From CAXSBR01 sp964252015 (lineage in GTDB: Bacteria > Actinomycetota > Actinomycetes > Mycobacteriales > Jatrophihabitantaceae), in NCBI GenBank assembly GCA_964252015.1, contig CAXULW010000009.1:1-64000 (forward strand): 64,000 nucleotides of DNA. Direction: 5' to 3'. Within the stretch, counting starts at the first letter, position 1. Each line of letters starts with the position of its first letter. This document shows positions 47,315 to 56,900 of this stretch, piece after piece. Under the pieces are notes generated by a model. That model worked only from the letters and a program-made list of their open reading frames with translations, was not told the DNA's origin and did no database searches. The translations under genes were made by a program, and so were the position numbers.

Positions 47315-48064
47315 CTAGAGGCGGCCGGCTTCGATGATGCGGGCCAGGAACTGCCGGGTTCGCGGCTCCGTCGGGTCGCCGAGCACCTGCGCCGCCGGGC
47401 CCTGCTCGAGCACCCGGCCGCCGTCGAGGAAGCAGACCCGGTCCGCGGCGTCCCGGGCGAAGCCCATCTCGTGCGTGGCCATGACGATGGTCATGCCGTC
47501 GCCCTTGAGCTCCCGCACCAGGGTCAATACCTCGCCGACCAGTTCCGGGTCAAGCGCGCTGGTGACCTCGTCCAGGAGCAGCAAGCGCGGTGAGCTGGCC
47601 AGCGCCCGGACGATGGCGGTGCGTTGTTGCTGGCCGCCGGAGAGCCGGTCGGGGTAGTCGCCGGCCTTGTCGGTCAGGCCGACCCGGGCCAGCAGCTCCC
47701 GGGCGCGTTCTTCGGCGTCGCGGCGGCTTTCGCCATGCACCAGGCGCGGAGCCAGGGTGATGTTGTCGAGCACGGTCATGTGCGGGAACAGGTTGTAGGA
47801 CTGGAAGACGACGCCGATGCGCCGGCGGATCAGATCAGCGTTCACCCGCGGGTCCGTGATCTCCTGGCCGTCCAGGAAGATCGCGCCGTCGTCGATCACC
47901 TCGAGCAGGTTGATGCAGCGCAGCAGCGTGGACTTGCCCGAGCCGGACGCGCCGATCAGCACGACGACCTCGTGCTCGGCCACGCTCAGATCGATCTCGT
48001 TCAGCACGGTGGTCTCGCCGAACCGTTTGACCAGGCCGTCAACCTCCAGCACCCCATTGGCCAT
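47315..48064 (-). CDS. Polar amino-acid ABC transporter, ATP-binding protein
   Basis: The 249-residue ATPase has Walker A GASGSGKST near 38, Q-loop VFQSYNLFPHMTV, the signature LSGGQQQRTAIVRALA, Walker B LLLLDEVTSALDPE and the switch His in VMATHEMGFARDAAD. The QSYNLFPH and HEMGFAR segments are typical of the GlnQ/HisP-like polar amino-acid class. The start at 48064 lies 3 bp from the permease stop. Confidence 0.93.
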   Translation of the reverse strand: MANGVLEVDGLVKRFGETTVLNEIDLSVAEHEVVVLIGASGSGKSTLLRCINLLEVIDDGAIFLDGQEITDPRVNADLIRRRIGVVFQSYNLFPHMTVLDNITLAPRLVHGESRRDAEERARELLARVGLTDKAGDYPDRLSGGQQQRTAIVRALASSPRLLLLDEVTSALDPELVGEVLTLVRELKGDGMTIVMATHEMGFARDAADRVCFLDGGRVLEQGPAAQVLGDPTEPRTRQFLARIIEAGRL

Positions 48065-48066
48065 GG

Positions 48067-48906
48067 TCAGACCACCGCCGAGCCGGATTGCTTGCGAATG
48101 CTGCGCAACGTCACGTAGTCGGCGACCCGCGCTGTGGGCACGGCCAGCAGGATGAACGCGATCCCGGCCACCACGTACGGGGTGAAGTTGGCCGCGACGT
48201 CGGCCTGGATCTGGGCCGCTCGAACGGCGTCCACCGCGCCCAGTACGGAGATCAGGCCGACGTCCTTCTGCAGGGCCACGAAGTCGTTCAACAGTGCGGG
48301 CAGCACCCGCCGCACGGCCTGGGGGATGACGACGCGGCGCATGGTCTGGCCGTAGGTCAGCCCGAGCGAGCGGGCGGCGGCGCGTTGACTGGGATGGATC
48401 GATTCGATGCCGGCGCGGAACACCTCGGCCACGTAGGCGGAGTAGGTGACGATGATGGCCACCGTGCCCAGCACCGCCGGGTCGGTGGGAATGCCGTGCA
48501 GCCGCAGGCCGGGCAGGCCGAAACCGATGATGTACAGCAGGATGATCAGCGGCGCGCCCCGGAAGACGTCGGTGTACGAAGCGGCCAGGAACCGGATTGG
48601 GAAGTAGACCGCGCCGCGCAACGTCCGGGCCAGCGCGATGGCCAAGCCGAGCACCGGCACGATGACCGCGCACACGGCCAGCACCCGCACGTTCAGCCAG
48701 AGCCCTTCCAGGATCGGCTTGATCGAGTCCTTGGCCACCGCGGGATCCAGGAACGAGGTGCGCACCCGGTCGAACCCGGGTGACAGCACGATCACCCCGA
48801 TGACCACGACGAAGAAGACCACCGTGCTGGTCGTGGCGATCCCGATCGACCGACGCGCGCGGGCTTGGCGGAAGGCCTCCCGGTCCAGTTGGCGCTGGGT
48901 GGTCAT
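48067..48906 (-). CDS. Polar amino-acid ABC transporter, permease
   Basis: The 279-residue permease has five or six membrane segments. It has the HEQPAAARSLGLT-type EAA loop (here SIHPSQRAAARSLGLTYGQTMRRVVIPQAVRRVLPAL) that contacts the ATPase, and AYVAEVFRAGIESI typical of the HisMQ family. The first 28 codons of the longer frame fall in the MIRU-like repeat, so the ATG at 48906 is the start. It is the only permease gene in the operon and would work as a homodimer. Confidence 0.92.
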   Translation of the reverse strand: MTTQRQLDREAFRQARARRSIGIATTSTVVFFVVVIGVIVLSPGFDRVRTSFLDPAVAKDSIKPILEGLWLNVRVLAVCAVIVPVLGLAIALARTLRGAVYFPIRFLAASYTDVFRGAPLIILLYIIGFGLPGLRLHGIPTDPAVLGTVAIIVTYSAYVAEVFRAGIESIHPSQRAAARSLGLTYGQTMRRVVIPQAVRRVLPALLNDFVALQKDVGLISVLGAVDAVRAAQIQADVAANFTPYVVAGIAFILLAVPTARVADYVTLRSIRKQSGSAVV

Positions 48907-49046
48907 GAGCAGCCCGCCGGCGTGAGGATCGCAGCGAGCGCCAGCGAGCGAGGAACTGCGGGGCCCCCGCGGAAGCGCAGCTCTTTCCATGCGCTTTCGT
49001 GGGGTGCAGGTCCGGAGCGACGGCGGACTGCGGGCAATACAGTCAC
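48903..49046. repeat. MIRU-like intercistronic element, copy 2 (binding protein-permease)
   Basis: The element fills the gap from the binding-protein stop to the permease start. The left end reads TCAT and the right end TCAC. GCAGCCCGCCGGCGT (48909-48923) pairs with 49016-49031. The conserved loop GTGAGGATCGCAGCGAGC is present, but this copy carries an extra internal stretch of about 55 bp (roughly 48955-49010). Confidence 0.78.
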
Positions 49047-49975
49047 GAGAGCTTGGGCGCGCCCTGCTGCGAAAGCCACTTGTCGGCCAGCTTGGTCAGC
49101 GTGCCCGCCTTACGCAGCGCGTCCACGGCCTGGGTGACGCACGCGGTGAGCGAACTGCCCTTGTCCAGCACCATGCCGAATTGCTCGGGCTTGCCGGTGG
49201 CCGGCAGTTGCCCGACGATCACTCCGTTGTCGAGCTGGGCCGAGGTGATGTAGAACGCGGTGGGCAGATCCACGACGAGCCCGGCGATCTGACCGTTCTT
49301 CAGCGCCGCCTTGGCGTCGTCGTTGGAGTTGAAGACCGAGGCCTTCTGCGTCGGCTTGATGACGTCGGTGATGGCCGTGTAGCTGGTCGTACCCACCTGG
49401 GCGCCCAGCTTGAGCCCGCGCAGGCCGGCCACCGTGTGCACCGCGGCGGCCTTGCTGCCCTTGATGGCGATCACCGCCTGGGTGACGTCGTAGTAGCCGC
49501 TGCTGAAGTCGATCGACTTCTTACGCACCGCGGTGATCGAGACCTCGTCCAGATCGGCGTCGAACTTCTTGGGTCCGGGGGCGATGACGGCGTTGAAGGT
49601 CACCCGCGTCCACTTGACCTGGCTCTTGCTGTAGCCCAGCTCGGCCGCGACCGCGTAGGCGACGGCGGACTCGAAGCCCTGCCCGTTGGTCGGAGTGTTC
49701 TTGACGTACCACGGCTCGTACACGGGCTGGTCGGCGCCGAAGGTGAAGACGCCCTTGGTGTGCGTCTTCATCGTCGCCGGCGTGCACGAGGCGGCCGCCG
49801 CCGTCGTCGTGCCCGGCGTCGCACCAGGCGCCGTGCTGCTGCTCGCGCTGGTGGCGGCGGCAGAGCTGGTGGCCGAGCTGTTCCCGGCCGAATCACTGTC
49901 CGGTGAGCACGCGACGCCGCCGACGGCCAACGCGGTCAGGGCCGAAGCCACGGTCAGGCGCTTGAGGACGGACAT
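49043..49975 (-). CDS. Amino-acid ABC transporter substrate-binding lipoprotein (family 3)
   Basis: The 310-residue protein has a lipoprotein signal with lipobox VGGVAC near residues 18-23, a Ser/Thr/Ala-rich linker to about 62, and a family 3 solute-binding domain. That domain includes GFESAVAYAVAAELGY and LGAQVGTTSYTAI, with C-terminal ALRKAGTLTKLADKWL. It delivers the substrate to the permease downstream. The ligand is probably a polar amino acid, but the binding residues cannot be assigned with confidence. Confidence 0.93.
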   Translation of the reverse strand: MSVLKRLTVASALTALAVGGVACSPDSDSAGNSSATSSAAATSASSSTAPGATPGTTTAAAASCTPATMKTHTKGVFTFGADQPVYEPWYVKNTPTNGQGFESAVAYAVAAELGYSKSQVKWTRVTFNAVIAPGPKKFDADLDEVSITAVRKKSIDFSSGYYDVTQAVIAIKGSKAAAVHTVAGLRGLKLGAQVGTTSYTAITDVIKPTQKASVFNSNDDAKAALKNGQIAGLVVDLPTAFYITSAQLDNGVIVGQLPATGKPEQFGMVLDKGSSLTACVTQAVDALRKAGTLTKLADKWLSQQGAPKLS

Positions 49976-50059
49976 GGCCAGGACTCCATCGGGTCGGGAA
50001 CGAGTACTCCAGATTAGAGCCCGCCGACGGTAATCCCTATTCCGCCGGTGGGATAGCGG

Positions 50060-51232
50060 TCACTGCCGCGTCGCGGGATCGCGCCGGAAACGTTGCGCGG
50101 AAAGGAACTCGATCGGCAGGTCGGTGTGACCGTGCTGGGCGAGGTCGGCCAGGATCTCGCCGACGACCGGCGTGAACTTGAAGCCGTGTCCGCTGAACCC
50201 GGCCGCGACGACCACGCGCCCGCCGTGGCCGGGCAGGTGATCGATGACGAAGTGCTCGTCCGGGGTCAGCGTGTACATGCACACCTTGCTCGCGAGGTGC
50301 CGCCCGGCCAGCCCGGGAATCCGATCGGCCAGGGCCGCGCGCATCTCGTCGCGCTCGGCCGGGCTCACGTCCCGGTCGACGGTGTCGGGATCCACGTCGC
50401 CGCCCCGGTAATGGAAGCCGGCCTTGACCCCGTCGCGCGGGTCGCCGACCCAGGGAAACCCGTAGATGGCGTCACGATCGCTGGTCTCGTAGACGTAGAC
50501 CGGGAAGCGGTCGGCGGCGAAGTCGACCGCTGACGCCACCGGCTCCAGGTAGTGCATGACGCGACGTCCGACCCGTAACGGCACGTCCAGCCCCGGCGCC
50601 ATCCGGGCGGCCCAGGCCCCCGCGGCGATCACCAGCCGGCGGCCGTGGAACTCCGTGCCGGCGGTGCGCACGACCACCCCGTCCGTGTCGGCCCGCCACG
50701 ACGTCACCGGCGTCTCGAACCGCAGCTCGGCCCCGTCCCGCGCGGCCAGATCAAGATGGGCCCGAACCACGACCTCGGGGTTGACGAAGCCCGCGTTGCG
50801 CTCGAACACGGCCTGCTCGCCCGGGCGCAGCGCGAACTGGGGGAACCGCTGCGCCATGGCCGTGCGATCGAGCAGCTCGTGGGGCAGGTCGTAACGCTGC
50901 ACGCTGGCCAGCGTCCCGCGCACGACCTCGGAGCCGGCCGTACCGATCATCAGAGCACCGTTGCGAACGAACAGCGCTTGCCCGGAGTCGGCTTCCAGCT
51001 CGTCCCACAACTGGTACGCCCGGCGCAGCAGCGGTACGTAGTCGGGCGCCTCGAAGTAGGCCATCCGCACGATCCGGGTGTCACCGTGGCTGGAGCCCAG
51101 CGCGTGCGCCGGCGTGAACTGTTCCAGGCCGAGCACGCGCGCGCCCCGACCGGCCAGGTGGCGCGCCGCGGCCGAACCCATCCCGCCCAGGCCCAGGACG
51201 ATCACGTCGTACTCGTCCACAGTGCTCGGCAT
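50060..51232 (-). CDS. solA: FAD-dependent amine oxidase, N-methyltryptophan/sarcosine oxidase (SolA) type
   Basis: The 390-residue protein starts with the FAD-binding VIVLGLGGMGSAAARHLAGRG motif and has the covalent-FAD region KVCMYTLTPDEHFVIDHLP, with the cysteine expected to carry the flavin. GSSHGDTRIVRMAYFEAPDYVPL is typical of monomeric sarcosine/N-methyl-tryptophan oxidases. It would demethylate N-methyl amino acids, making formaldehyde and hydrogen peroxide. I chose the ATG at 51232, directly before the flavin motif; 51250 is an alternative. Substrate preference is uncertain. Confidence 0.9.
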   Translation of the reverse strand: MPSTVDEYDVIVLGLGGMGSAAARHLAGRGARVLGLEQFTPAHALGSSHGDTRIVRMAYFEAPDYVPLLRRAYQLWDELEADSGQALFVRNGALMIGTAGSEVVRGTLASVQRYDLPHELLDRTAMAQRFPQFALRPGEQAVFERNAGFVNPEVVVRAHLDLAARDGAELRFETPVTSWRADTDGVVVRTAGTEFHGRRLVIAAGAWAARMAPGLDVPLRVGRRVMHYLEPVASAVDFAADRFPVYVYETSDRDAIYGFPWVGDPRDGVKAGFHYRGGDVDPDTVDRDVSPAERDEMRAALADRIPGLAGRHLASKVCMYTLTPDEHFVIDHLPGHGGRVVVAAGFSGHGFKFTPVVGEILADLAQHGHTDLPIEFLSAQRFRRDPATRQ

Positions 51233-51364
51233 GCCTGCAGATGGTGCCATCCGTGCCGGCCGCCGCCGCCGCTCGTCGCCGTCGCCGTGACTCCGCACGC
51301 CCAATCACGCCCTCACCCAGGTACATCGGCCCGGCCGGCCGCGGCCGCGGTGGACACTGTCGGG

Positions 51365-52396
51365 ATGACGACCCCGCCGACGCCGTCCGCACCTCTGTAC
51401 GGCCTGCAGGTCGTCCAGTTGGCCGGCCTCGGGCCGGTGCCCCACGCCGCGCGCACGCTGTCCGATCTCGGCGCCGAGGTCACCCGCGTGGAGCGTCCCG
51501 GCGCGCTGGCGGACTGGTCCAATCCGGATCCGGCCGGCGTGCTGGTCGAGCTCGACCTGCGCACGGACTCCGGGCGGGCCGACTTGTTCGCGCGCCTGGC
51601 CGCGGCGGACGTGCTCATGGAGGGGTTCCGTCCCGGCGTCACCGAACGGCTTGGCCTCGGCCCGCCCGAGTGCCTGGCCCGCAACCCGCGCCTGGTCTAC
51701 GCGCGGATGACCGGCTGGGGCCAGGACGGGCCACTGGCCGCTCGCGCCGGACACGACATCAACTACCTGGCGCTGAGCGGTCTGCTGCACGCGATCGGCC
51801 CGGCCGACGGCGGACCGGTGCCGCCGCTGAACCTGGTCGGCGACTTCGGCGGCGGATCGATGCTCGTGGTCGTCGGCATCCTGGCCGCGCTGTGGGAACG
51901 CGAACGTTCGGGCCGGGGGCAGGTGATCGACGCCGCCATGGTCGACGGGGTCGCCGTGCTCGGCCGGATGATCTACGGCCTGCGCCACGAGGGCCGTTGG
52001 CACGACCGGCGCGAGGCCAACCTGCTCGACGGTGGCGCGCCCTTCTACCGCACCTACCCCTGCCGCGACGGCGCTTACATCGCCGTAGGTGCACTAGAGC
52101 CCCAGTTCTATCGGGCCTTGGTGGACGGTCTTGGTCTCGACGCGAAGGCCCTGCCCGACCGCGACGACCCGGCCAACTGGCCGGCGCTGCAGGCGCTGCT
52201 GGCCGAGGTGGTCGTCACCAGGACCCGGGACGAGTGGGCGGCCGCCTTCGCCGATACCGACGCCTGCGTCACCCCGGTGCTCACGTTGGACGAGGCCCCT
52301 CGCGATGCCCATCTCCGGGCCCGGCGCACGTTCGGCGCCGACGGCCGTCCCTCCCCCGCTCCCCGCTTCAGCCGCCCCGTACCGTTTCAATCATGA
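51365..52396 (+). CDS. Alpha-methylacyl-CoA racemase (family III CoA transferase fold)
   Basis: The 343-residue protein matches the AMACR/Mcr branch: LQVVQLAGLGPVPHAARTLSDLGAEVTRVE, MEGFRPGVTERLGLGP and the catalytic region AGHDINYLALSGLLHAIG with the conserved Asp. The enzyme epimerises 2-methylacyl-CoA thioesters so that branched fatty acids and sterol side chains can be beta-oxidised. Its stop overlaps the next gene start (ATGA). Confidence 0.93.
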   Translation: MTTPPTPSAPLYGLQVVQLAGLGPVPHAARTLSDLGAEVTRVERPGALADWSNPDPAGVLVELDLRTDSGRADLFARLAAADVLMEGFRPGVTERLGLGPPECLARNPRLVYARMTGWGQDGPLAARAGHDINYLALSGLLHAIGPADGGPVPPLNLVGDFGGGSMLVVVGILAALWERERSGRGQVIDAAMVDGVAVLGRMIYGLRHEGRWHDRREANLLDGGAPFYRTYPCRDGAYIAVGALEPQFYRALVDGLGLDAKALPDRDDPANWPALQALLAEVVVTRTRDEWAAAFADTDACVTPVLTLDEAPRDAHLRARRTFGADGRPSPAPRFSRPVPFQS

Positions 52397-53802
52397 GTGA
52401 ATCGAGCGAGTCACAGGCCGCCACGTTGTTCATCCTCTACGGGGCCACGGGCGACTTGGCCAAGCGCATGGTGTTGCCAGCCTTCTTCTCGCTATTCACC
52501 CAGGGGTTGCTGCCCACCGAGTGGCGCCTGGTCGGCAACGGCCGCGGTGACGTCACCCACGAGGATTTCCACGGCCACGTCCACGACGCGCTCACCGAGT
52601 TCGCCGCTCCGCTGGACGAACGCCAGTTCGAGCTCTTCAGCCAGAACCTGAGCTTTGCCGGCGGCGGATTCGACAGCGACAGCCCGGGCAGCCTGCTCGG
52701 CGTCCTTGCTCAACAGCGCAAGGACATCGGCGAGGATGCCCAGCTCATCCACTACTTCGCGGTGCCACCGAGCGCCTTCGAGGAGCTGACCAAGGCGATC
52801 GACGCACACGATCTGGCCAAGGGCGCCCGCGTCGTCTACGAAAAGCCCTACGGCACCTCACCCGAGAATTTCAAAGAACTCGACGAGGTCGTGCACTCGG
52901 TGCTCGACGAATCCCAGGTGTTTCGCATCGACCACTTCCTGGGCAAGGAAGCCACCCAGGACCTGCACGTGCTGCGGTTCGGCAACCGGCTGTTCCACAC
53001 GATCTGGAACCGCGAGCACGTCCGGGCGGTGCAGATCGACGTGCCCGAGACCCTCGACATCGACGACCGGGCCGAGTTCTACGACCACACCGGCGCGTTC
53101 CTGGACATGATCGTCACCCACCTCTTCCAGTTGGCGGCCGAGGTGGCGATGGAGCCGCCGGTGGGCATGTCCGCCGACGACCTGCAGGCCGCGCGGGAGG
53201 GAGTCATCGCCGCATTCCGTCCGCTCGACGTGAACGACGTCGTCTTCGGCCAGTACGACGGCTATCGGCAGGTGCCGGGCATCGACCCCAAGTCGAAGAT
53301 GGACACGTTCGCGGCCGTGCGGCTGTGGATCGACACCGATCGCTGGCACGGCGTGCCGTTCTTCCTGCGCACGGGCAAACGGCTGAGTGCGGGAGCACAG
53401 ACGGTCAGCCTGCTGCTGAACCCGCCCGAAGGCCCGCTGACCCACATCCCGCCCGACGGCAACGTGCTGACGTTCGTCCTCGACGGCAGCGGAAGGATCG
53501 ACGTCAAGATCGTGGTCAAGGAGCCGGGCGCCGAGTTCATCCTGGCCGACGCCGACGCCACGCTCGACCTGGCCAAGGTGGCCGCCGCCGACCCGCTGGC
53601 TCCGTACGCCCGCTTGATCCACGATGTGCTGCTGGGCGACCTGTCGCTGTTCACCCGCCCGGACGGCCTGGCCAGCGCCTGGACGGTAGCGACCCCCGTG
53701 CTCGAGCACCGCCCCGACGTGCAGCCCTACGAGCAGGGTTCCTGGGGACCCGCCGCGGCCGCCGACCTGGTGGCCCCGGACCGCTGGCTGCTCGGCCAGT
53801 AG
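52393..53802 (+). CDS. zwf: Glucose-6-phosphate dehydrogenase
   Basis: The 469-residue protein has the NADP-binding LYGATGDLAKRMVLPAFFSL, the VVYEKPYGTS segment and the active-site RIDHFLGKEATQDLHVLRF containing the catalytic His. FFLRTGKRL near 320 binds substrate. It catalyses the first step of the oxidative pentose phosphate pathway. No opcA, tal or gnd gene is adjacent, so this may be a second copy. It overlaps the racemase gene by 4 bp, an unusual partner. Confidence 0.95.
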   Translation: MSESSESQAATLFILYGATGDLAKRMVLPAFFSLFTQGLLPTEWRLVGNGRGDVTHEDFHGHVHDALTEFAAPLDERQFELFSQNLSFAGGGFDSDSPGSLLGVLAQQRKDIGEDAQLIHYFAVPPSAFEELTKAIDAHDLAKGARVVYEKPYGTSPENFKELDEVVHSVLDESQVFRIDHFLGKEATQDLHVLRFGNRLFHTIWNREHVRAVQIDVPETLDIDDRAEFYDHTGAFLDMIVTHLFQLAAEVAMEPPVGMSADDLQAAREGVIAAFRPLDVNDVVFGQYDGYRQVPGIDPKSKMDTFAAVRLWIDTDRWHGVPFFLRTGKRLSAGAQTVSLLLNPPEGPLTHIPPDGNVLTFVLDGSGRIDVKIVVKEPGAEFILADADATLDLAKVAAADPLAPYARLIHDVLLGDLSLFTRPDGLASAWTVATPVLEHRPDVQPYEQGSWGPAAAADLVAPDRWLLGQ

Positions 53803-53844
53803 CCGTCCCCCGATTGCGGGCGCCCGGATCGAGCGCAGGTGCAT

Positions 53845-53876
53845 AGCGGTTTGTGCGCCATAACGCATAAACCGCT
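53845..53876. terminator. Bidirectional terminator hairpin
   Basis: AGCGGTTTGTGCG (53845-53857) pairs with CGCATAAACCGCT (53864-53876) with one mismatch around CCATAA. It lies between the converging zwf and amidase genes. Confidence 0.75.
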
Positions 53877-53898
53877 TCGCAACCTGCAACCACCGACG

Positions 53899-55272
53899 CT
53901 ATGTGACGTACGCCGTACCGAGACCGCGTTCGATCAGGGCCGCGACCTGCAGCACCATCGCGTCCTGGCCACGGGCGCCCATGACCTGGATGCCGACCGG
54001 GAGGCCGTCGGCGCCGGTGCCGATGGGGACCGACGCCGCGGGCAAGCCGAAAAGGTTCGCCGGCAGGGCCAGCAGGCACCAGGCATCGAACGATTCCGGT
54101 ACGGGGCGACCGCCGACGGACGGGGGCGCCAACCGACCTGTGGCGAACGCGGTCACCGGCATGGTCGGAGTGAGCAACACGTCGTAGTGGTCGAAGAACT
54201 CGGCCCAGCGCCGGTACAGCCGACCACGCCGCGCCTGCGCGTCCAGGTATTGCTGAGCGCTGAATCCGGCACCGGCGCGGACGATCTCGGCGGCATCGGC
54301 GCCGATCCGCTCGGGCGCGCTGGCCAGCAACGGCCCCTCCGATGCGTACCCCTCGGGCAGGGCGATGGCGTCCCACAACGGTCCGGGATCGTGCGGCTCG
54401 GGATGGTCCTCGGTGACGACGACGTCGGTCAGGCCGTCGACCGCCCTGCGAAAAGCGGCCAGGACATCGTCGTCGATGGCGGCGAAGCCCAGGTCGGTGG
54501 AGACGGCGACCCGTAACCCGGACCAGGACGGTGACGCCACCGCGTCCAGATACCCGCCTGGATAAGGGAAAGACAGGTCGTCGAGCGCGGACGGCCCGGC
54601 CATGACCGACAGGGCCAGCGCCAGGTCGCGCACCGACGCCGCGATCGGGCCGGTCACCGACAGGGTCGGCCAGCCGCGAAAACCCGGCAGCTTGGGCACC
54701 AGGCCGAAGGTCGGCTTCAACCCGGCCGTCCCGCAGAACGCGGACGGGATCCGGATCGAGCCGCCCCCGTCGGTGCCGACCGCCAACGGCACCATCCCGG
54801 CCGCGACCGATGCGGCCGCCCCACCGCTGGAGCCACCGGTGGTACGCGACAGGTCCCGCGGATTGCGGGTCAGTCCGTACAGCTCGTTGTCGGTGATCCC
54901 GCGGTAGCAGAACTCCGGGTTGTTGGTCTTGGCCACCACGACGGCGCCGGCCGCGCGCAACCGGGCGACGCAGACCGCATCGGCCGGCGCCACGAACCCG
55001 TCCAGCGCGCGGGAGCCGTTCGTGGCCGGCGAGCCCTCGAGCCAGACGTGGTCCTTGACCGTGATCGGCACGCCGGCCAATGGACCGCCGAGTTCGCCGC
55101 CGTCGACCCGCCGCGCCGTAGCCAGTGCCGACGATGCCAGCACGACGGTGCACGCGTTCACCGGCCCGTCGCGGGCGGCGATCCGATCCAGCGCGTCCGC
55201 CACCGCCGCGACCGCGGTGGTGCGGCCAGCCCGGACGTCGGCCGCGGTCGCCCAGGCGTCAGGCGCGGTCAC
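53899..55272 (-). CDS. Amidase signature family protein
   Basis: The 457-residue protein has the amidase-signature catalytic triad: Lys in VPITVKDHVW near 79, the cis-Ser and nucleophile Ser in the TGGSSGGAAASVA and GTDGGGSIRIPSAFCGTAGLKPT segments (about 150-185). It hydrolyses an amide or ureide of unknown identity. The start is the GTG at 55272, 4 bp after the transporter stop, making it the last gene of a three-gene operon (agmatinase-like enzyme, NCS1 transporter, amidase). The context suggests breakdown of imported N-rich compounds. Confidence 0.92.
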   Translation of the reverse strand: MTAPDAWATAADVRAGRTTAVAAVADALDRIAARDGPVNACTVVLASSALATARRVDGGELGGPLAGVPITVKDHVWLEGSPATNGSRALDGFVAPADAVCVARLRAAGAVVVAKTNNPEFCYRGITDNELYGLTRNPRDLSRTTGGSSGGAAASVAAGMVPLAVGTDGGGSIRIPSAFCGTAGLKPTFGLVPKLPGFRGWPTLSVTGPIAASVRDLALALSVMAGPSALDDLSFPYPGGYLDAVASPSWSGLRVAVSTDLGFAAIDDDVLAAFRRAVDGLTDVVVTEDHPEPHDPGPLWDAIALPEGYASEGPLLASAPERIGADAAEIVRAGAGFSAQQYLDAQARRGRLYRRWAEFFDHYDVLLTPTMPVTAFATGRLAPPSVGGRPVPESFDAWCLLALPANLFGLPAASVPIGTGADGLPVGIQVMGARGQDAMVLQVAALIERGLGTAYVT

Positions 55273-55276
55273 GCGG

Positions 55277-56731
55277 TCACGGGGTGACGTGCTGGTGCGC
55301 GGCCTGTTCCAGTTCGTCTGCCTCGGCCTGGGCCACGCGCGTCTCGGCCTCGACGTCGACGGTTCGGGCCAGGTACCAGTACAGCAACCCGGCAACCGGA
55401 AGCCCGATGAACAAGGAGATGTCGGCGCCGTCGAGGGCGTGCGCGATCCAGCCCTCGAACAACGTGCCGACCGAGAAGAACGGGATCATGGCCACGAAAC
55501 CAACCAGGTAGGCGATGATGCCGCGCCATCCCCACCGGCCGTAGATACCGTCCGGCTTGAAGATCTCGGCGATCGCGTAATGGCCCCGGCGCACGACGTA
55601 GTAATCGACCAGGTTCACCGCGGTCCACGGGATGAACAGGTACAGCACGAGCAGCAGGAAGTTGTTGAAGTTGCTCAAGAAGTTTGCCGTCGCGGCCAGC
55701 GCCCCGATGATGGACAGGATTGCGGTCAGCCCGACGGTGATCACGCGGATGGTCACCGTGGGCGTCACCCGTTTGAACGAGTCCAGCGCACTGATCAACG
55801 TCAGCGACCCGCCATACATGTTCAGCGCCATCACTGACACCAAGCCCAACGCGGCCAGGAACAACACGATGGCACCGAAGCCGTTGAACACCTTGTTGCC
55901 GACATCGTCGATCTCGGCGATGCCGCTGCCGTCGAAGTCCTTGCCGGCCCAGGCCGCGAGCAGGGCGCCGACGATCATCATCCAGCCGCCGCCGATCGCG
56001 GAACCCCAGTACGTCCAGTAGAAGGTCTTGCGCACGGTCACGTCCGGCGGCATGTAACGCGAATAGTCCGAGACGTAGATGGCCCAGCTGATCTGGTAGC
56101 CGGCCACGACGCCGAACTGGCCCAGGAACGGCGTGGCCTTGAACGAGCCGATGTCGAACGTGCCGGCCGGATAGTGGATGAAGAACAACGTGATCGTGAA
56201 GATGCCGAAGATGAGCAGCATGGCGTAGGTCAGGAACTGCTCGGCCTTGTGGATCAGGTCGTAGCCGATCAGCGCGATGACGAAGGCGAGGATCGACAGG
56301 ATCACCATCCACGTCTTCGTGCCGCCGTGCACGGTTCGGTTGACCGACTCTCCGGCCAGGATGCTGTTGAACACGTTGAAGCCCGCGTACTGGACGTAGG
56401 CAAAGAACCACACCAACAACGCACCGATGTAGCCGAACTGGGGCCGCGACTGGATCATCTGCGGCAGGCCGAGCTGCGGACCCTGGGCTGAGTGGAACGC
56501 CATGAACAACGTGCCCAGCAAGGTGCCGAGCACGATGGACAACACCGACCAGAACAGCGAGGCGCCTTCGCTGATGCTGATCAGACCGACGGCCAGGGTC
56601 GCCAGCTGCGCGTTGGACATGAACCACAGCGGACCCAGATGCCAGAGCTTGCCGTGGCGTTCGTCCAGGGGGACGTAATCGATCGAGCGAACCTCGAGTC
56701 CGCCGGTTTTCGGCTGCGCGGTGCCACTCAT
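55277..56731 (-). CDS. NCS1-family nucleobase/allantoin-type transporter
   Basis: The 484-residue, 12-helix transporter belongs to the NCS1 (purine-cytosine permease-like) family. GPLWFMSNAQLATLAVGL (helix 1) and RPQFGYIGALLVWFFAYVQYAGFN are characteristic, as is the QISWAIYVSDYSRYMP segment. It imports nucleobases, allantoin or related nitrogen compounds with H+ or Na+. It sits between an agmatinase-like gene and an amidase gene, so its substrate is probably degraded by one or both. A MIRU-like repeat directly precedes its ATG. Confidence 0.9.
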   Translation of the reverse strand: MSGTAQPKTGGLEVRSIDYVPLDERHGKLWHLGPLWFMSNAQLATLAVGLISISEGASLFWSVLSIVLGTLLGTLFMAFHSAQGPQLGLPQMIQSRPQFGYIGALLVWFFAYVQYAGFNVFNSILAGESVNRTVHGGTKTWMVILSILAFVIALIGYDLIHKAEQFLTYAMLLIFGIFTITLFFIHYPAGTFDIGSFKATPFLGQFGVVAGYQISWAIYVSDYSRYMPPDVTVRKTFYWTYWGSAIGGGWMMIVGALLAAWAGKDFDGSGIAEIDDVGNKVFNGFGAIVLFLAALGLVSVMALNMYGGSLTLISALDSFKRVTPTVTIRVITVGLTAILSIIGALAATANFLSNFNNFLLLVLYLFIPWTAVNLVDYYVVRRGHYAIAEIFKPDGIYGRWGWRGIIAYLVGFVAMIPFFSVGTLFEGWIAHALDGADISLFIGLPVAGLLYWYLARTVDVEAETRVAQAEADELEQAAHQHVTP

Positions 56732-56820
56732 GAGTGGACCGGCGCCGTGAGGATCGTAGCGAGCGCTAGCGAGTGAGGACCGGAGCGGCGCCGGTCTGCG
56801 GGAGACACTGCGGCGGTCAT
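56728..56820. repeat. MIRU-like intercistronic element, copy 3 (upstream of NCS1 transporter)
   Basis: The element is bounded by TCATGAG at both ends (56728 and 56817). GACCGGCGCCG (56737-56747) pairs perfectly with CGGCGCCGGTC (56786-56796). The stem sequence differs from copies 1 and 2, but the loop (GTGAGGATCGTAGCGAGCG, then GAGTGAGGACCGGAGCG) is the same, so pairing is kept while the stem changes. Confidence 0.8.
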
Positions 56821-56900
56821 GAGCTGGTGTGAGAACGGCGGGGCGTCGTCATGGGCTAACTCTCGCGCAGGATTGTTACGAACAACAGACCCGGATCGGA

